Assembly: GCA_902612325.1 (NCBI GenBank)
Contig: CACMDB010000003.1
Span: forward strand, 62,001 to 126,000
DNA: 64,000 nt
Direction of reading: 5' to 3'
DNA from: an uncultured Pelagibacteraceae bacterium
Lineage (GTDB): Bacteria; Pseudomonadota; Alphaproteobacteria; Pelagibacterales; Pelagibacteraceae
In this document: positions 17,587 through 27,206 of the stretch, one piece after another
Numbering within the stretch: the first letter of the stretch is position 1
Layout of the letters: each line of letters begins with the position of its first letter
Made by a program: the position numbers and the translations under genes
The notes under the pieces: generated by a model
Told to the model about the DNA's origin: nothing
Seen by the model: the letters and a program-made list of their open reading frames with translations, nothing else
Databases searched by the model: none

Positions 17587-17957
17587 CATATCAGTGGGAT
17601 AATAAAAAGCCAACAGCACAAATGTTAGGAAGATGGCAACCATTTCACGATGGCCATTACACCTTATTTAAAGAAATTATCAAAAAAACAGGACAAGTTT
17701 GTATTCAAATAAGAGATGTACAAGGTGTAGATGATAACCCTTTCGATTTTGACACAGTTAAAAAAAATATAGAAGATAGACTTAATCCAGAGTTTGAAGG
17801 ACGTTTTAAAATTATGTTAGTCCCTAATATTACAAATATTTGTTATGGTAGAGGGGTTGGATACAAAATTGAAGAGATAGTGTTGTCAGAAGAAATACAA
17901 AAAATATCGGCAACGAAGATAAGAGCCAAAATGAGAGAAGAAGGCAAACTCAAATAG
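17583..17957 (+). CDS. Small NMN adenylyltransferase-like nucleotidyltransferase
   Basis: Protein of 124 residues of the HxGH nucleotidyltransferase superfamily. The N-terminal motif GRWQPFHDGHYTLF (about residues 17-30) matches the GRFQPFHxGH signature of NadM/NadR-type adenylyltransferases, and the C-terminal ISATKIRAKM matches their ISxTxIR phosphate-binding motif. The middle is much shorter than in NadM (about 170 residues). It is coupled to the P-loop kinase gene by a four-base overlap, so one may phosphorylate and the other adenylylate the same substrate, as in NadR. Substrate unknown. Confidence 0.75.
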   Translation: MTYQWDNKKPTAQMLGRWQPFHDGHYTLFKEIIKKTGQVCIQIRDVQGVDDNPFDFDTVKKNIEDRLNPEFEGRFKIMLVPNITNICYGRGVGYKIEEIVLSEEIQKISATKIRAKMREEGKLK

Positions 17958-17965
17958 AATTTTTG

Positions 17966-18739
17966 ATGAATATATTAGTGAAGAACTTATCTAGCGGAAT
18001 ATCTATAGTTCAAATTAATGATCCTAAAACATATAATTCATTATCTTTTAATACTTTAAATGATCTAATTAAAGTTCTAAAAAAACTTGATCAAGACAAA
18101 AAAACAAAAGTAATCATTGTAGAAGGTGCTGGAAAAGGTTTTAGTGCAGGTCATAACCTAAGAGAAGTAAAAAGTTTAAAGGTAAAAAACAAATATCAAA
18201 AATTATTTAATCTGTGTTCTAAGTTAATGCTTCAGATAGTAGAGGGTAATAAACCTGTTATCGCCAAAGTGCATGGAGCAGCCTATGCCGCTGGTTGTCA
18301 ATTAGTTGCTAGTTGTGATCTAGCCTATAGTACTAAAGATGCGTTATTTGCAACTCCTGGCGTAAATATTGGATTATTTTGTAGTACACCAATGGTTGCT
18401 GTAAGTAGAAAAATTAATAAAAAACCAATGATGAAAATGTTGCTTACAGGCGAGCCAATTAAAGCAAATTTTGCAAAAGAAATCGGTTTAATAAATGATT
18501 GTTTTTCAAAATCTAAATTAAATAATGAGGTTTTAAAAATTGCAAAAAAGATTGCATCTAAATCAAATCTAACAATTAAAATTGGTAAACGAACATTTTA
18601 TAAACAATTAGAGATGCCTCTTAGAAAAGCTTACGCTCATACAAGCAAAATGATGACGATAAATATGATGGCTTTGGATGCCAAAGAAGGGATTTCAGCT
18701 TTTTTAGAAAAAAGAAAACCTAAATGGAAAAATAAATAA
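17966..18739 (+). CDS. Enoyl-CoA hydratase/isomerase family protein
   Basis: Crotonase-fold enzyme of 257 residues from this ATG; a TTG one codon earlier is also in frame. The oxyanion-hole motifs are GAGKGFSAGHNLREV near 55 and HGAAYAAGCQLVASCDLAYS near 103. The final helices (KMMTINMMALDAKEGISAF) are typical of the family. It hydrates or isomerises acyl-CoA substrates in the cytoplasm. The following small gene starts on its last base, so it is part of a short operon with the CoA-binding protein. Confidence 0.9.
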   Translation: MNILVKNLSSGISIVQINDPKTYNSLSFNTLNDLIKVLKKLDQDKKTKVIIVEGAGKGFSAGHNLREVKSLKVKNKYQKLFNLCSKLMLQIVEGNKPVIAKVHGAAYAAGCQLVASCDLAYSTKDALFATPGVNIGLFCSTPMVAVSRKINKKPMMKMLLTGEPIKANFAKEIGLINDCFSKSKLNNEVLKIAKKIASKSNLTIKIGKRTFYKQLEMPLRKAYAHTSKMMTINMMALDAKEGISAFLEKRKPKWKNK

Positions 18740-18924
18740 TGAAAAAAAATATTTTACTTATTTTTTTTTTAATAATTGGAATAATTATTATATATAACTT
18801 TAGAGGCCATAATCAAAATAAAGCAATTGAAGCATGTATTGCTGGGAGTAAAAAGTTAGATACCCCTATGACAGTTGAAGAAGCTAGAGAGTTCTGTAAG
18901 CAAAAAATCCAAAATAAACAATGA
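18739..18924 (+). CDS. Small membrane-anchored protein, 61 aa
   Basis: One N-terminal membrane helix (residues 4-20, very Ile/Leu/Phe rich) followed by a short soluble tail with two Cys (EACIAG and EFCKQK) about 22 residues apart, outside the cytoplasm if the helix is a signal anchor. The Cys pair could form a disulfide. No family recognised. It begins on the last base of the enoyl-CoA hydratase gene and overlaps the CoA-binding gene by four bases. Confidence 0.65.
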   Translation: MKKNILLIFFLIIGIIIIYNFRGHNQNKAIEACIAGSKKLDTPMTVEEAREFCKQKIQNKQ

Positions 18925-19355
18925 ATGATATAAAAGAAATCCTTTCAAAATATAAAAAGATTGCAATGGTTGGAGTGAGCAATGATCCTACAAAAGCATC
19001 AACTATTGTCATGAAATATATGCAGAAATATGGTTTTAAAATTTACCCTGTAAATCCAAAAGCTGAAGGTCAAAAAATTTTAGGAGAAGACGTATGTGGT
19101 AAAATTACCGATATTAAAGACAAAGTGGATATAGTAAATGTATTTAGACCTTCAAAAGAAGCTTTAGATATTGCAAAAGATGTAATTAATATTAAAGCAA
19201 AAGTTTTGTGGTTACAGCTTGGAATTAAAAATGAACAAGCAAAAAAATTAGTTATTAAAAACAAAATTGAATATATCGAGGATAGATGTACCAAAATGGA
19301 ATATCAAAAACATTTCTTAAAAATACGTCAAGCCTTTCCTGTTCTACAAGACTAA
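18921..19355 (+). CDS. CoA-binding domain protein (YccU type)
   Basis: Rossmann-fold protein of 144 residues that matches the small stand-alone CoA-binding family related to succinyl-CoA synthetase alpha. Marks: KIAMVGVSNDPTKASTIV at residues 12-29, YPVNPKAEGQKILGE near 43, and LWLQLGIKNEQA near 93, with EDRCTKMEY near the end. It is cytoplasmic and its exact role in other bacteria is not settled. It overlaps the small membrane gene upstream by four bases. Confidence 0.85.
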   Translation: MNDIKEILSKYKKIAMVGVSNDPTKASTIVMKYMQKYGFKIYPVNPKAEGQKILGEDVCGKITDIKDKVDIVNVFRPSKEALDIAKDVINIKAKVLWLQLGIKNEQAKKLVIKNKIEYIEDRCTKMEYQKHFLKIRQAFPVLQD

Positions 19356-19374
19356 AATCAATAATTTTTAGAAA

Positions 19375-19848
19375 ATGATAAAAAAAATTCAAATAATATC
19401 AAATACTCTTTTTATTTTTTTTATTTTTATAACAATAGCAAAGGCAGAATTACTAAAACCCAATAGTGACATCAAACCTGATAGAGTTATAGAAATTCAA
19501 TTATCAGGACTTCAAAATAATGACCTTATTTATAAAGATAGTGGCATAGAGCAGACTTGGAACTTTGCCCATCCGAACAATAAAAAAGTTACTGGACCTT
19601 TAGATAAATTTAAAAGAATGATTAAAGGAGACTCTTATCAAATGATGATCAATCACTTAAGTCACACCATAACAAAGCTTGGAAGTGGTGAAAATTGGGC
19701 TCAATTTGAAGTGATCCTTTTAGATAAAGATAAAATTTATCATAAGTTTAACTGGCAAGTTGAAAAGTATGAAACAGATGGTCCACTAAAAGATTGCTGG
19801 CTAACAACCATGGTCTCCAGCCCAATCCCATTAGGGAGCTCCATATGA
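19375..19848 (+). CDS. Exported DUF4864-like protein
   Basis: Protein of 157 residues with an N-terminal signal sequence (residues 1-24, ending FITIAKA). The mature part has RVIEIQLSGLQNNDL, FAHPNNKK and FKRMIKGDSYQMM, a pattern like DUF4864 domains, which are periplasmic NTF2-like proteins of unknown role. A C-terminal DCWLTTM matches the family's usual end. A likely periplasmic protein; a 54-base gap separates it from the dimethylglycine dehydrogenase gene. Confidence 0.65.
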   Translation: MIKKIQIISNTLFIFFIFITIAKAELLKPNSDIKPDRVIEIQLSGLQNNDLIYKDSGIEQTWNFAHPNNKKVTGPLDKFKRMIKGDSYQMMINHLSHTITKLGSGENWAQFEVILLDKDKIYHKFNWQVEKYETDGPLKDCWLTTMVSSPIPLGSSI

Positions 19849-19902
19849 CTAAAAATGACAATTTTGTTTCGTTATGAATAAAAATTTAGTAGGAATCGCT
19901 TA

Positions 19903-22335
19903 ATGAAATCAAAAACTAAAGTTGTTGTAGTTGGTGGTGGCGTCGTTGGAGTAAGTGCTCTTTATCATTTAGCAAAAAAAGGCTGGTCTGATGTTGTTTT
20001 AGTTGAAAGAAAAGAACTTACATCTGGATCAACTTGGCATGCAGCAGGATTACTTCCGCTGTTTAATATGAGTTACTCAGTTGGTCAATTGCATAAGTAT
20101 GCAGTCAATCTTTATAAAACATTAGAGGAAGAGACTGGAAAAAATGTTGGCTTTAGTGTTGTTTCAAATATTCGTTTAGCAAGTACAAAAGATAGAATGG
20201 ATGAATATCATCAGTATGCTGGTGTTGCTAAAACAATTGGTGTTGATGTAAAATTTTTAACACCACAACAAGTAAAAGAAATTTGGCCTTTATGTCATAC
20301 CGATGATTTAATTGGCGCAATTCAACATCCTGAGGATGGATACATTCAGCCAGCTGATCTAACGCAAGCTTTAGCTGCAGGTGCAAGAAATAGAGGAGCA
20401 GAGATTTATAGAAATACTGCTGTTACAGCAATCCGACAAACAAAAAGTGGCTGGGTAGTTGAGACTGATAAAGGTTCAATCGAATGTGAACATGTTATTT
20501 CTTGCTCAGGAAATTTTGCACGTCAAACAGGTGAAATGGTTGGATTAGATATTCCAGTAATACCTGTTGAACATCAATATATCGTGACAGAACCTCATCC
20601 AGAAATTCAAAAAAGAAAAAAAGCAGGATTACCTGAGATGGGTGTCTTAAGAGATAGTGATAGCAGATGGTATATGAGAGAGGAAGCAGGAGGATTAATA
20701 TTAGGTCCCTATGAAGATGGTGCTCCAGCTTGTTATGTTGAAGGACCATCAAAAGACTCTGAATACGAATTATTTCAAGAAGATTTAGATCGACTGGCAC
20801 CTCATATTGAAGGTGCTATTCACAGAGTTCCTGCTTTTGGCGAAGTGGGAGTTAAAAAAGTTTACAATGGAGCAATTTGTTATACGCCTGACGGTAATCC
20901 GATAGTTGGTCCAGCCTGGGGATTAAAAAATTTTTGGATTAATGAAGGTCATAGTTTTGGTATCACAGCTGCTGGTGGAGCAGGTTGGCAACTAGCAGAG
21001 TGGATTGTTGATGGAGAACCAACAATTGATATGCTTGGTGTTGAACCGAGGCGTTATGGAAATTATGCAACCAAATCTTATTTAAAGGCAAAAAATGAAG
21101 AAGCTTATAGCCATGTTTTTATTGTTCATTATCCTGATGAGGAAAGACCAGCTGCAAGACCATTAAGAACATCTCCTTGTTATGAAAGAATGAAAGATTT
21201 AGGTGCAGTGTTTGGTCAAAAGTTTGGTTGGGAGAGACCCAATTTTTTTGCAACGGATGGTATGGAACAAAAAGATGATTGGTCATTTAGAAGATCAAAA
21301 TGGTTTGATGCAATTAAAAAAGAGTGTCAAAATGTAAAAGAAAATGTTGGTCTATTGGATATGACGGCATTTGCAAAATGTCGAATTAAAGGTCCTAAAG
21401 CTGAGGAATTTTTAGATTATTTAGTTGCAAATAAACTTCCAAAAAAAATTGGCAGAATAAATCTATGTCATGCACTTAATACAAAAGGTGGAGTTCATTC
21501 AGAATTTACAATTATGAAAGAGGCCGAAAACAGCTACTACCTTGTTTCAGCAGGTGCAAATTTAAGACTAGATCATGATTGGATACAAAAGTGGATGCCA
21601 ACTGATGGATCAGTGATATTTGAAGATTTAACTAATAGCACAGGGGTACTTGTTGTAGCTGGACCAAAAGCAAGACAACTGATGCAAAAAGTTTCTACAG
21701 ATGATTTTTCCAATGAAAACTTTAAATGGTTAACAGCTAAAAATGTTAATGTTGGTTATGCCCCAGTAAATGCAATGCGAGTAAACTTTGTTGGAGAACT
21801 GGGTTGGGAATTACATCATCCAATTGAGTATCAAAATCATATTTTTGATAAATTAATGGAAGCTGGAAAAGATTTAGGACTTAAACCTTTTGGAATCAGA
21901 GCAATGAATAGTTTGAGAATTGAAAAATCTTATAAATTAGTAGGAACAGAATTATCGATTGAATATTCTCCATACGAGTCTGGCTTAGATAGATTTGTCC
22001 ATCCCAATAAAGGAAATTTCATAGGTCTTGAAGCATTAAACAAGTGGAGAGAAAAAGGTTTTGATAATAAATTAGTTACTCTCGAAGTTCATAATACAAC
22101 TGACTCAGATGTATTAGGCAATAATCCAATTTATAAAGATGATAAAGTTGTTGGAAGAGCTACCGGTGGTGAGTATGGATTTAGATTAGATAAATCAATT
22201 GCATTAGCAATGGTAAAACCAGACTTAGCTAATGTAGGGGAAAAACTTAAGGTTGATATTTTAGGCAAGATGTATGAAGCTACAATATTAGATGAAAGTC
22301 CTTATGACGCTGAAAATAAATTATTGAGAGCTTAA
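19903..22335 (+). CDS. Dimethylglycine/sarcosine dehydrogenase family protein
   Basis: Flavoprotein of 810 residues: FAD-binding DAO domain first ([18 protein letters not shown] at 11-28), GcvT-type folate domain last (about 430-810). His46 in [10 protein letters not shown] is where mammalian dimethylglycine dehydrogenase carries covalent FAD. It oxidatively demethylates an N-methyl amino acid, passes the carbon to tetrahydrofolate and gives electrons to ETF. The etfB gene starts on its last base and etfA and ETF-QO follow, so the electron acceptors are in the same operon. Substrate choice between dimethylglycine, sarcosine and others cannot be read; a paralogue lies at 58301-60745. Confidence 0.92.
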   Translation: MKSKTKVVVVGGGVVGVSALYHLAKKGWSDVVLVERKELTSGSTWHAAGLLPLFNMSYSVGQLHKYAVNLYKTLEEETGKNVGFSVVSNIRLASTKDRMDEYHQYAGVAKTIGVDVKFLTPQQVKEIWPLCHTDDLIGAIQHPEDGYIQPADLTQALAAGARNRGAEIYRNTAVTAIRQTKSGWVVETDKGSIECEHVISCSGNFARQTGEMVGLDIPVIPVEHQYIVTEPHPEIQKRKKAGLPEMGVLRDSDSRWYMREEAGGLILGPYEDGAPACYVEGPSKDSEYELFQEDLDRLAPHIEGAIHRVPAFGEVGVKKVYNGAICYTPDGNPIVGPAWGLKNFWINEGHSFGITAAGGAGWQLAEWIVDGEPTIDMLGVEPRRYGNYATKSYLKAKNEEAYSHVFIVHYPDEERPAARPLRTSPCYERMKDLGAVFGQKFGWERPNFFATDGMEQKDDWSFRRSKWFDAIKKECQNVKENVGLLDMTAFAKCRIKGPKAEEFLDYLVANKLPKKIGRINLCHALNTKGGVHSEFTIMKEAENSYYLVSAGANLRLDHDWIQKWMPTDGSVIFEDLTNSTGVLVVAGPKARQLMQKVSTDDFSNENFKWLTAKNVNVGYAPVNAMRVNFVGELGWELHHPIEYQNHIFDKLMEAGKDLGLKPFGIRAMNSLRIEKSYKLVGTELSIEYSPYESGLDRFVHPNKGNFIGLEALNKWREKGFDNKLVTLEVHNTTDSDVLGNNPIYKDDKVVGRATGGEYGFRLDKSIALAMVKPDLANVGEKLKVDILGKMYEATILDESPYDAENKLLRA

Positions 22336-23084
22336 TGAAAATTTTAGTCGCAGTAAAAAGAGTTATTGATTATAACGTTCAAATCAGGGTTAAGGAAGAC
22401 AACACAGGTGTTGTTACTGACAATGTTAAAATGTCTACCAATCCACCTGATGATAATGCAATCGAAGAAGCGGTAAAAATCAAAGAAGCTGGTAAAGCAA
22501 CAGAAGTCGTTGCAGTAAGTATTGGAGAAGAGAAAGCTCAAGAAACAGTTCGTAAAGCTTTAGCAGTTGGAGCAGATAGAGGAATACTTGTTAAGACTGA
22601 AGGTATAATTGAACCACTTGCAGTTTCAAAATTGTTACAAAAAATTGTTGAAAAAGAAAAACCAGATTTAGTTTTTATGGGCAAACAAGCAATAGATGAT
22701 GATTGTAATCAAACAGGTCAAATGTTAAGTGCACTTTTAAATTGGCCACAAGCAACTTTTGCATCTAAAATTGAAATCAAAGATGGTAAATTAGAAGTTA
22801 CTAGAGAAATAGATGAGGGTTTAGAAACAATTGAAATTAATGTTCCAGCAATAGTAACTTGTGACTTAAGATTAAATGAACCAAGGTATGCTTCATTACC
22901 AAATATAATGAAGGCAAAGAAAAAACCTATTGAACAGTTGAATGCGTCAGATTTAGGGGTAGATATAACTCCAAGAATCGAGCAAGTTAAAGTTGAAGAA
23001 CCGCCAAAAAGAAAAGCTGGAATAAAAGTATCAAGTGTAGCTGAGTTGGTTCAGAAATTAAAAAATGAAGCTAAGGTGATATAA
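22335..23084 (+). CDS. etfB: Electron transfer flavoprotein, beta subunit
   Basis: Carries electrons from flavin dehydrogenases to ETF-ubiquinone oxidoreductase. The 249-residue protein has the normal length and motifs: [19 protein letters not shown] at the start, [15 protein letters not shown] near 35, and the signature [13 protein letters not shown] near 153 with [20 protein letters not shown] near 190. It overlaps by one base with the dehydrogenase upstream and with etfA downstream. Confidence 0.97.
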   Translation: MKILVAVKRVIDYNVQIRVKEDNTGVVTDNVKMSTNPPDDNAIEEAVKIKEAGKATEVVAVSIGEEKAQETVRKALAVGADRGILVKTEGIIEPLAVSKLLQKIVEKEKPDLVFMGKQAIDDDCNQTGQMLSALLNWPQATFASKIEIKDGKLEVTREIDEGLETIEINVPAIVTCDLRLNEPRYASLPNIMKAKKKPIEQLNASDLGVDITPRIEQVKVEEPPKRKAGIKVSSVAELVQKLKNEAKVI

Positions 23085-24037
23085 TGTCGGTTTTATTAAT
23101 TGCAGAACATAATAACAAAGAGTTGAAGCCATTTACGCTTAATGCAAGTACAGCTGCTTCTCAAATTGATGATGATGTACATGCAGTTATTATTGGACAT
23201 AATTGTGATGAAGCTGCAAAAGCTCTTTCAGAATTACCATTAATTAAAAAGGTTATTCAAGTTGAAGCTGCTCACTATGAAAACTTTGTTGCTGAAAATT
23301 TTGCGCCCGTAATTGTAAAATTAGCCGAAAATTATTCACATATTATCAGTTCAGCTAATACCTTTGGCAAAAATTTAATGCCAAGAATTGCTGCTGCTTT
23401 AGATACATCGCAAATAAGTGATATTATAAAAGTTATTGCGCCTGATACATTTTTAAGACCAATTTATGCAGGAAACGCTTTTGCAACTGTTAAAAGCAAG
23501 GATGCAAAAAAATGTGTAACCATTAGACCTACATCTTTTGATCCATGTGAAAGCTCAGGTGGATCAGCTCCTATAGAAAAAGCCGATCCTGGTGAAGAAT
23601 TTGCAAAAACAAAATTTATCAAAAGAGAAGAAGTCAAATCAGACAGACCTGAACTTGGCACAGCAAGAGTTGTTGTTTCTGGTGGAAGAGGAATGCAGAG
23701 TGGTGATAACTTTAAATTGATTACTTCTTTAGCTGATAAATTAAATGCAGCTATCGGAGCCTCAAGAGCCGCAGTTGATGCAGGATATATAAGTAATGAT
23801 CACCAGGTTGGTCAAACTGGAAAAGTTGTTGTTCCTGATTTGTATATCGCTGTTGGTATCTCAGGTGCTATTCAACATTTAGCTGGTATGAAGGAAAGTA
23901 AAGTGATCGTTGCGATCAATAAAGATGGCGAAGCACCAATTTTTAGTGTCGCAGATTATGGACTTGAAGCTGATCTTTTTGAAGCAGTTCCTCAGTTCTT
24001 AGAGGAATTGAACAAATTAAACACTATACAAAAATAA
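23084..24037 (+). CDS. etfA: Electron transfer flavoprotein, alpha subunit
   Basis: FAD-binding subunit of ETF (317 residues, normal length). The FAD signature is at the C-terminal half: SGGRGMQSGDNFKLI near 204, then AAVDAGYISNDHQVGQTGK near 231 and VAINKDGEAPIFSVADYG near 282. Its start overlaps the etfB stop. It connects the methyl-amine dehydrogenase upstream with the membrane oxidoreductase downstream. Confidence 0.97.
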   Translation: MSVLLIAEHNNKELKPFTLNASTAASQIDDDVHAVIIGHNCDEAAKALSELPLIKKVIQVEAAHYENFVAENFAPVIVKLAENYSHIISSANTFGKNLMPRIAAALDTSQISDIIKVIAPDTFLRPIYAGNAFATVKSKDAKKCVTIRPTSFDPCESSGGSAPIEKADPGEEFAKTKFIKREEVKSDRPELGTARVVVSGGRGMQSGDNFKLITSLADKLNAAIGASRAAVDAGYISNDHQVGQTGKVVVPDLYIAVGISGAIQHLAGMKESKVIVAINKDGEAPIFSVADYGLEADLFEAVPQFLEELNKLNTIQK

Positions 24038-24059
24038 TATAATCTGTAAAAAATTGAGT

Positions 24060-25679
24060 ATGTCCAGAGAGACAATGGAATATGATGTAGTTATTGTAGG
24101 TGGGGGTCCATCAGGACTAGCTACAGCTATTAGGTTAAAACAACTTAATTCAGAATTAAATATTTGTTTGTTAGAGAAAGCATCTGAAATAGGTGCACAC
24201 ATATTAAGTGGAAATGTTTTTGAAACAAGAGCTTTAGATGAATTAATCCCTGGTTGGAAAGAACTAGATACACCTATCAAAACTAAAGTTACTAAAGAAA
24301 AATTTTTATTTTTAGGAAAGAATAAATCATTAAGCTGGCCAACTTGGTTGCTTCCAGCAGTTCAAAAAAATCATAAAAATTATATTATAAGCCTTGCAAA
24401 CTTGTGCCGATGGCTTGCAGAACAAGCCGAAGCACTAGGTGTTGAAATTTTTCCAGGATTTCCAGCAAGTGAGATATTATATAATGATGATGGCTCTGTT
24501 AAAGGAGTTGCAACTCAAGATATGGGTTTAGATAAAGAAGGAAACAAAAAAGATAGTTATGAGCCTGGTATTGATCTTATTGGTAAAGTAACTGTTTTTG
24601 CAGAAGGCTGTAGAGGTCATTTGGGCAAACAATTAATTAACAAGTTTGAATTAGATAAAGGCAAAGATCCTCAACAATATGGAATTGGTTTTAAAGAAAT
24701 TTGGGAAATAGAAGAAAAAAATCATGAGGAGGGGATGGTCATGCATACAGCTGGTTGGCCATTAGATAAAAACACTTATGGTGGAAGTTTTATATATCAC
24801 GCTGAGAACAAACAAGTTTTCTTAGGTTATGTCATTGGATTAGATTATAAAAATCCTCACTTATCTCCTTTTGATGAATTTCAAAGATTTAAAACTCATC
24901 CAGCAATTAGAAAAATTATTGAAGGTGGAAAAAGAATTTCTTATGGAGCGCGAGCTTTAATTGAAGGTGGTTTTCAAAGTTTACCAAAAATGTTTATGCC
25001 TGGTGCATTACTTGTTGGATGTGATGCGGGTACGCTTAATATGCCTAAGATAAAAGGTTCGCATACAGCCATGAAAAGTGGGATGATAGCCGCCGAAACT
25101 ATTAATGAACATTTTAAATTGAAAAAAGATTTATCGATCTTTGAAGAAAAGTTCAAAAATAGCTGGGTTTATGACGAGCTTTATAAGGCGAGAAATGTCA
25201 AACCAAGTTTCAGTTGGGGTCTTATTTTGGGTATTATTTTTACAGGAATAGATCAAATTTTATTGAGAGGCAGAATGCCTTTTACCTTAAAACATAAACA
25301 TGCTGATCACGAAACACTTAAGCCAGCAAATGAAATGCCTAAAATTGAATACCCAAAACCTGATAATATCATCACTTTTGATAAAACAAGCTCGGTATAT
25401 TTAACGGGTACAAATCACGCTGATAATCAACCGGTGCATTTAAAATTGAAAGATCCAAATTTGCCAATTAGTTATACGTTAGAAAAATTTGATGAACCTG
25501 CTCAAAGATATTGTCCAGTTGGAGTTTATGAGGTTCAAAATGAAAACAATGTCCAAAAGTTTGTGATTAATTCTCAAAATTGTATTCATTGTAAAACTTG
25601 TGATATCAAAGAGCCATCACAAAATATAACTTGGGTTACCCCAGAAGGTGGTGGTGGACCTAAGTATGGCAACATGTAG
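24060..25679 (+). CDS. Electron transfer flavoprotein-ubiquinone oxidoreductase
   Basis: Membrane-associated flavo-iron-sulfur enzyme that reduces ubiquinone with electrons from ETF. The protein of 539 residues begins with an FAD motif VGGGPSGLATAIRLKQL near 12, and ends with the 4Fe-4S cluster ligands: CPVGVYE then CIHCKTCDIKEP near residue 515, and PEGGGGPKYGNM at the very end, typical of the family. A TTG two codons earlier is an alternative start. Together with the three genes upstream it makes a complete route from demethylation to the respiratory chain. Confidence 0.96.
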   Translation: MSRETMEYDVVIVGGGPSGLATAIRLKQLNSELNICLLEKASEIGAHILSGNVFETRALDELIPGWKELDTPIKTKVTKEKFLFLGKNKSLSWPTWLLPAVQKNHKNYIISLANLCRWLAEQAEALGVEIFPGFPASEILYNDDGSVKGVATQDMGLDKEGNKKDSYEPGIDLIGKVTVFAEGCRGHLGKQLINKFELDKGKDPQQYGIGFKEIWEIEEKNHEEGMVMHTAGWPLDKNTYGGSFIYHAENKQVFLGYVIGLDYKNPHLSPFDEFQRFKTHPAIRKIIEGGKRISYGARALIEGGFQSLPKMFMPGALLVGCDAGTLNMPKIKGSHTAMKSGMIAAETINEHFKLKKDLSIFEEKFKNSWVYDELYKARNVKPSFSWGLILGIIFTGIDQILLRGRMPFTLKHKHADHETLKPANEMPKIEYPKPDNIITFDKTSSVYLTGTNHADNQPVHLKLKDPNLPISYTLEKFDEPAQRYCPVGVYEVQNENNVQKFVINSQNCIHCKTCDIKEPSQNITWVTPEGGGGPKYGNM

Positions 25680-26054
25680 TTAAGATAGATCTATTGCAAA
25701 TTTTTTTAAAGTTTCGATTGGTAAAATTTTAAGTGTGTTTTCGTGAGTACTCTTTAAAAATATTGGACAACCTTTACCAGCTTCAACTGCACGAGCATAC
25801 CAAGTAGCACAAACACACCAACCATCACCATCTTTTAAACCAGGAAATCCAAATTCAGGATGTGGGGTAATTAAATCATTCCCAGCTTCTTTGCACCATT
25901 CTAAAAATTCTGTTGTAACTTTTGCACAAACTGTGTGTAAACCATGATCATTTTCATCAGTATTACAACAGCCATCTCGATACCAACCCGTTAACGGATC
26001 TAGAGAACATTCCTCTAATTTTTCTCCAAGAACATTTTTTTGAATTTTATCCAT
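25680..26054 (-). CDS. DUF2237 family protein
   Basis: Protein of 124 residues from the ATG at 26054; a longer frame to 26081 exists but would overlap the upstream gene further. It has the DUF2237 pattern: NVLGEKLEECSLDPLTGWYRDG, CCNTDENDHGLHTVCAKVT, and FLEWCKEAGNDL with GDGWCVCATWY. Six conserved Cys are visible. The function is unknown. Its end meets the ETF-QO end convergently. Confidence 0.88.
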   Translation of the reverse strand: MDKIQKNVLGEKLEECSLDPLTGWYRDGCCNTDENDHGLHTVCAKVTTEFLEWCKEAGNDLITPHPEFGFPGLKDGDGWCVCATWYARAVEAGKGCPIFLKSTHENTLKILPIETLKKFAIDLS

Positions 26055-26655
26055 AGAAAACGTTGAATGTTTTTTTATCAATATCTAAATTAAATGAAAA
26101 AGATCTTCTCTCACCTTCTCTTTTAAAAGGATAAGCGGTATGCATTAAATAATTTGGAAATATAATCATATCACCAACTTTAGGATTGTGATTATGTAAA
26201 CTATTACTTAAAAAAGATTTTGAACCATGGATAAAATCTATAGTCCCGTTTGTTTTAAGTCTTTTTGTCCCTTTGGTAATATTTTTTGGTATCTTTAAAT
26301 AGCCAACTCCTGAGATATTGCCATTATGAAAATGAACAGGGTTATATTCATTCTTATATTGCCTTACTACCCAAAAACTTTTTAAATTCATCTTTTTTAC
26401 ATTCTTGTTGGTACATTGCTTGATATATTTTTTCACATTTAATTTAATGAATTTCAGAATATGTTTATTTACAAATTTATTTGATAATCTTATCTCTTGT
26501 TTTACTTCACCGACAAGTTCTTTAGAATAATCACTTTTTTTTGATCTAGATTTATTATTTACAATCAAATCCACTTCTTTATTTATTTTATTTATTATTT
26601 TTTTTGGAATTTTAGTTATAGCAATCTTAGGACCAAAAGGATTAAATACTCTCAT
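26047..26655 (-). CDS. 2OG-Fe(II) oxygenase-like protein
   Basis: Protein of 202 residues starting at MRVFNPFGPKIAITKIPKKI; the earlier in-frame start at 26712 would lie inside hisI and is less likely. The core shows YNPVHFHNGNISGVGYLKIP near 122 and a final HTAYPFKREGERRSFSFNLDI near 178, which fits the double-stranded beta-helix of the small phage- and bacteria-borne 2OG oxygenases (TIGR02466-like). The HFHN and distal His with RRSF are the candidate iron and 2OG ligands. Substrate unknown. It overlaps DUF2237 by eight bases and follows hisI by seven. Confidence 0.7.
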   Translation of the reverse strand: MRVFNPFGPKIAITKIPKKIINKINKEVDLIVNNKSRSKKSDYSKELVGEVKQEIRLSNKFVNKHILKFIKLNVKKYIKQCTNKNVKKMNLKSFWVVRQYKNEYNPVHFHNGNISGVGYLKIPKNITKGTKRLKTNGTIDFIHGSKSFLSNSLHNHNPKVGDMIIFPNYLMHTAYPFKREGERRSFSFNLDIDKKTFNVFYG

Positions 26656-26662
26656 GGTGATA

Positions 26663-27130
26663 TTAAATTTTAGTTGGATTGGGTTGGCCCTTATAAACTT
26701 TTTCAGGGTCAAATTTTTTTTCTTTTTCAGTAAATTTCATTTCTACTTCTCGTCCATTTTCAATTGGTCCAAGCGGAATAGATCTATAAAAACAAGATCG
26801 ATAACCAACATGACAGCTAGCGCCATCACCAATATCAACAGTTAACCAAATAGAATCTTGGTCATCGTCAATTTTGATTTCAGTTACTTTTTGAACAAAA
26901 CCACTTGTTTTACCTTTATGCCAGATAGCTTTTCTTGATCTGCTGTAATAATGAGCCTCTTTTGTTTCGATAGTTTTTTTTAACGCTTCAACATTCATAT
27001 AACCATGCATTAAAATTTCTTTTGTTTGAGAACACATTGTAATAACAGGAATTAATCCATCGTTATCAAATTTAGGAGAAAGTAGATTCCCTTCTTCAAT
27101 TTCCAGCACATTTTCTCTTTTTTTGAACAT
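26663..27130 (-). CDS. hisI: Phosphoribosyl-AMP cyclohydrolase
   Basis: Third step of histidine synthesis: opens the purine ring of phosphoribosyl-AMP. The 155-residue protein has the family core MHGYMNVEALKKTIET near 40, YYSRSRKAIWHKGKTSG near 57, and GDGASCHVGYRSCFYRS near 103, including the zinc-binding Cys residues. It has a roughly 25-residue extension compared with the shortest homologues. It is not adjacent to other histidine genes here. It diverges from folE. Confidence 0.95.
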   Translation of the reverse strand: MFKKRENVLEIEEGNLLSPKFDNDGLIPVITMCSQTKEILMHGYMNVEALKKTIETKEAHYYSRSRKAIWHKGKTSGFVQKVTEIKIDDDQDSIWLTVDIGDGASCHVGYRSCFYRSIPLGPIENGREVEMKFTEKEKKFDPEKVYKGQPNPTKI

Positions 27131-27206
27131 ATTCGGTGATTATGTAGCACATATCTCGATATATTAAATATTTTAAAAATACGCATTTATAGGTATAAAA
27201 CCCACC

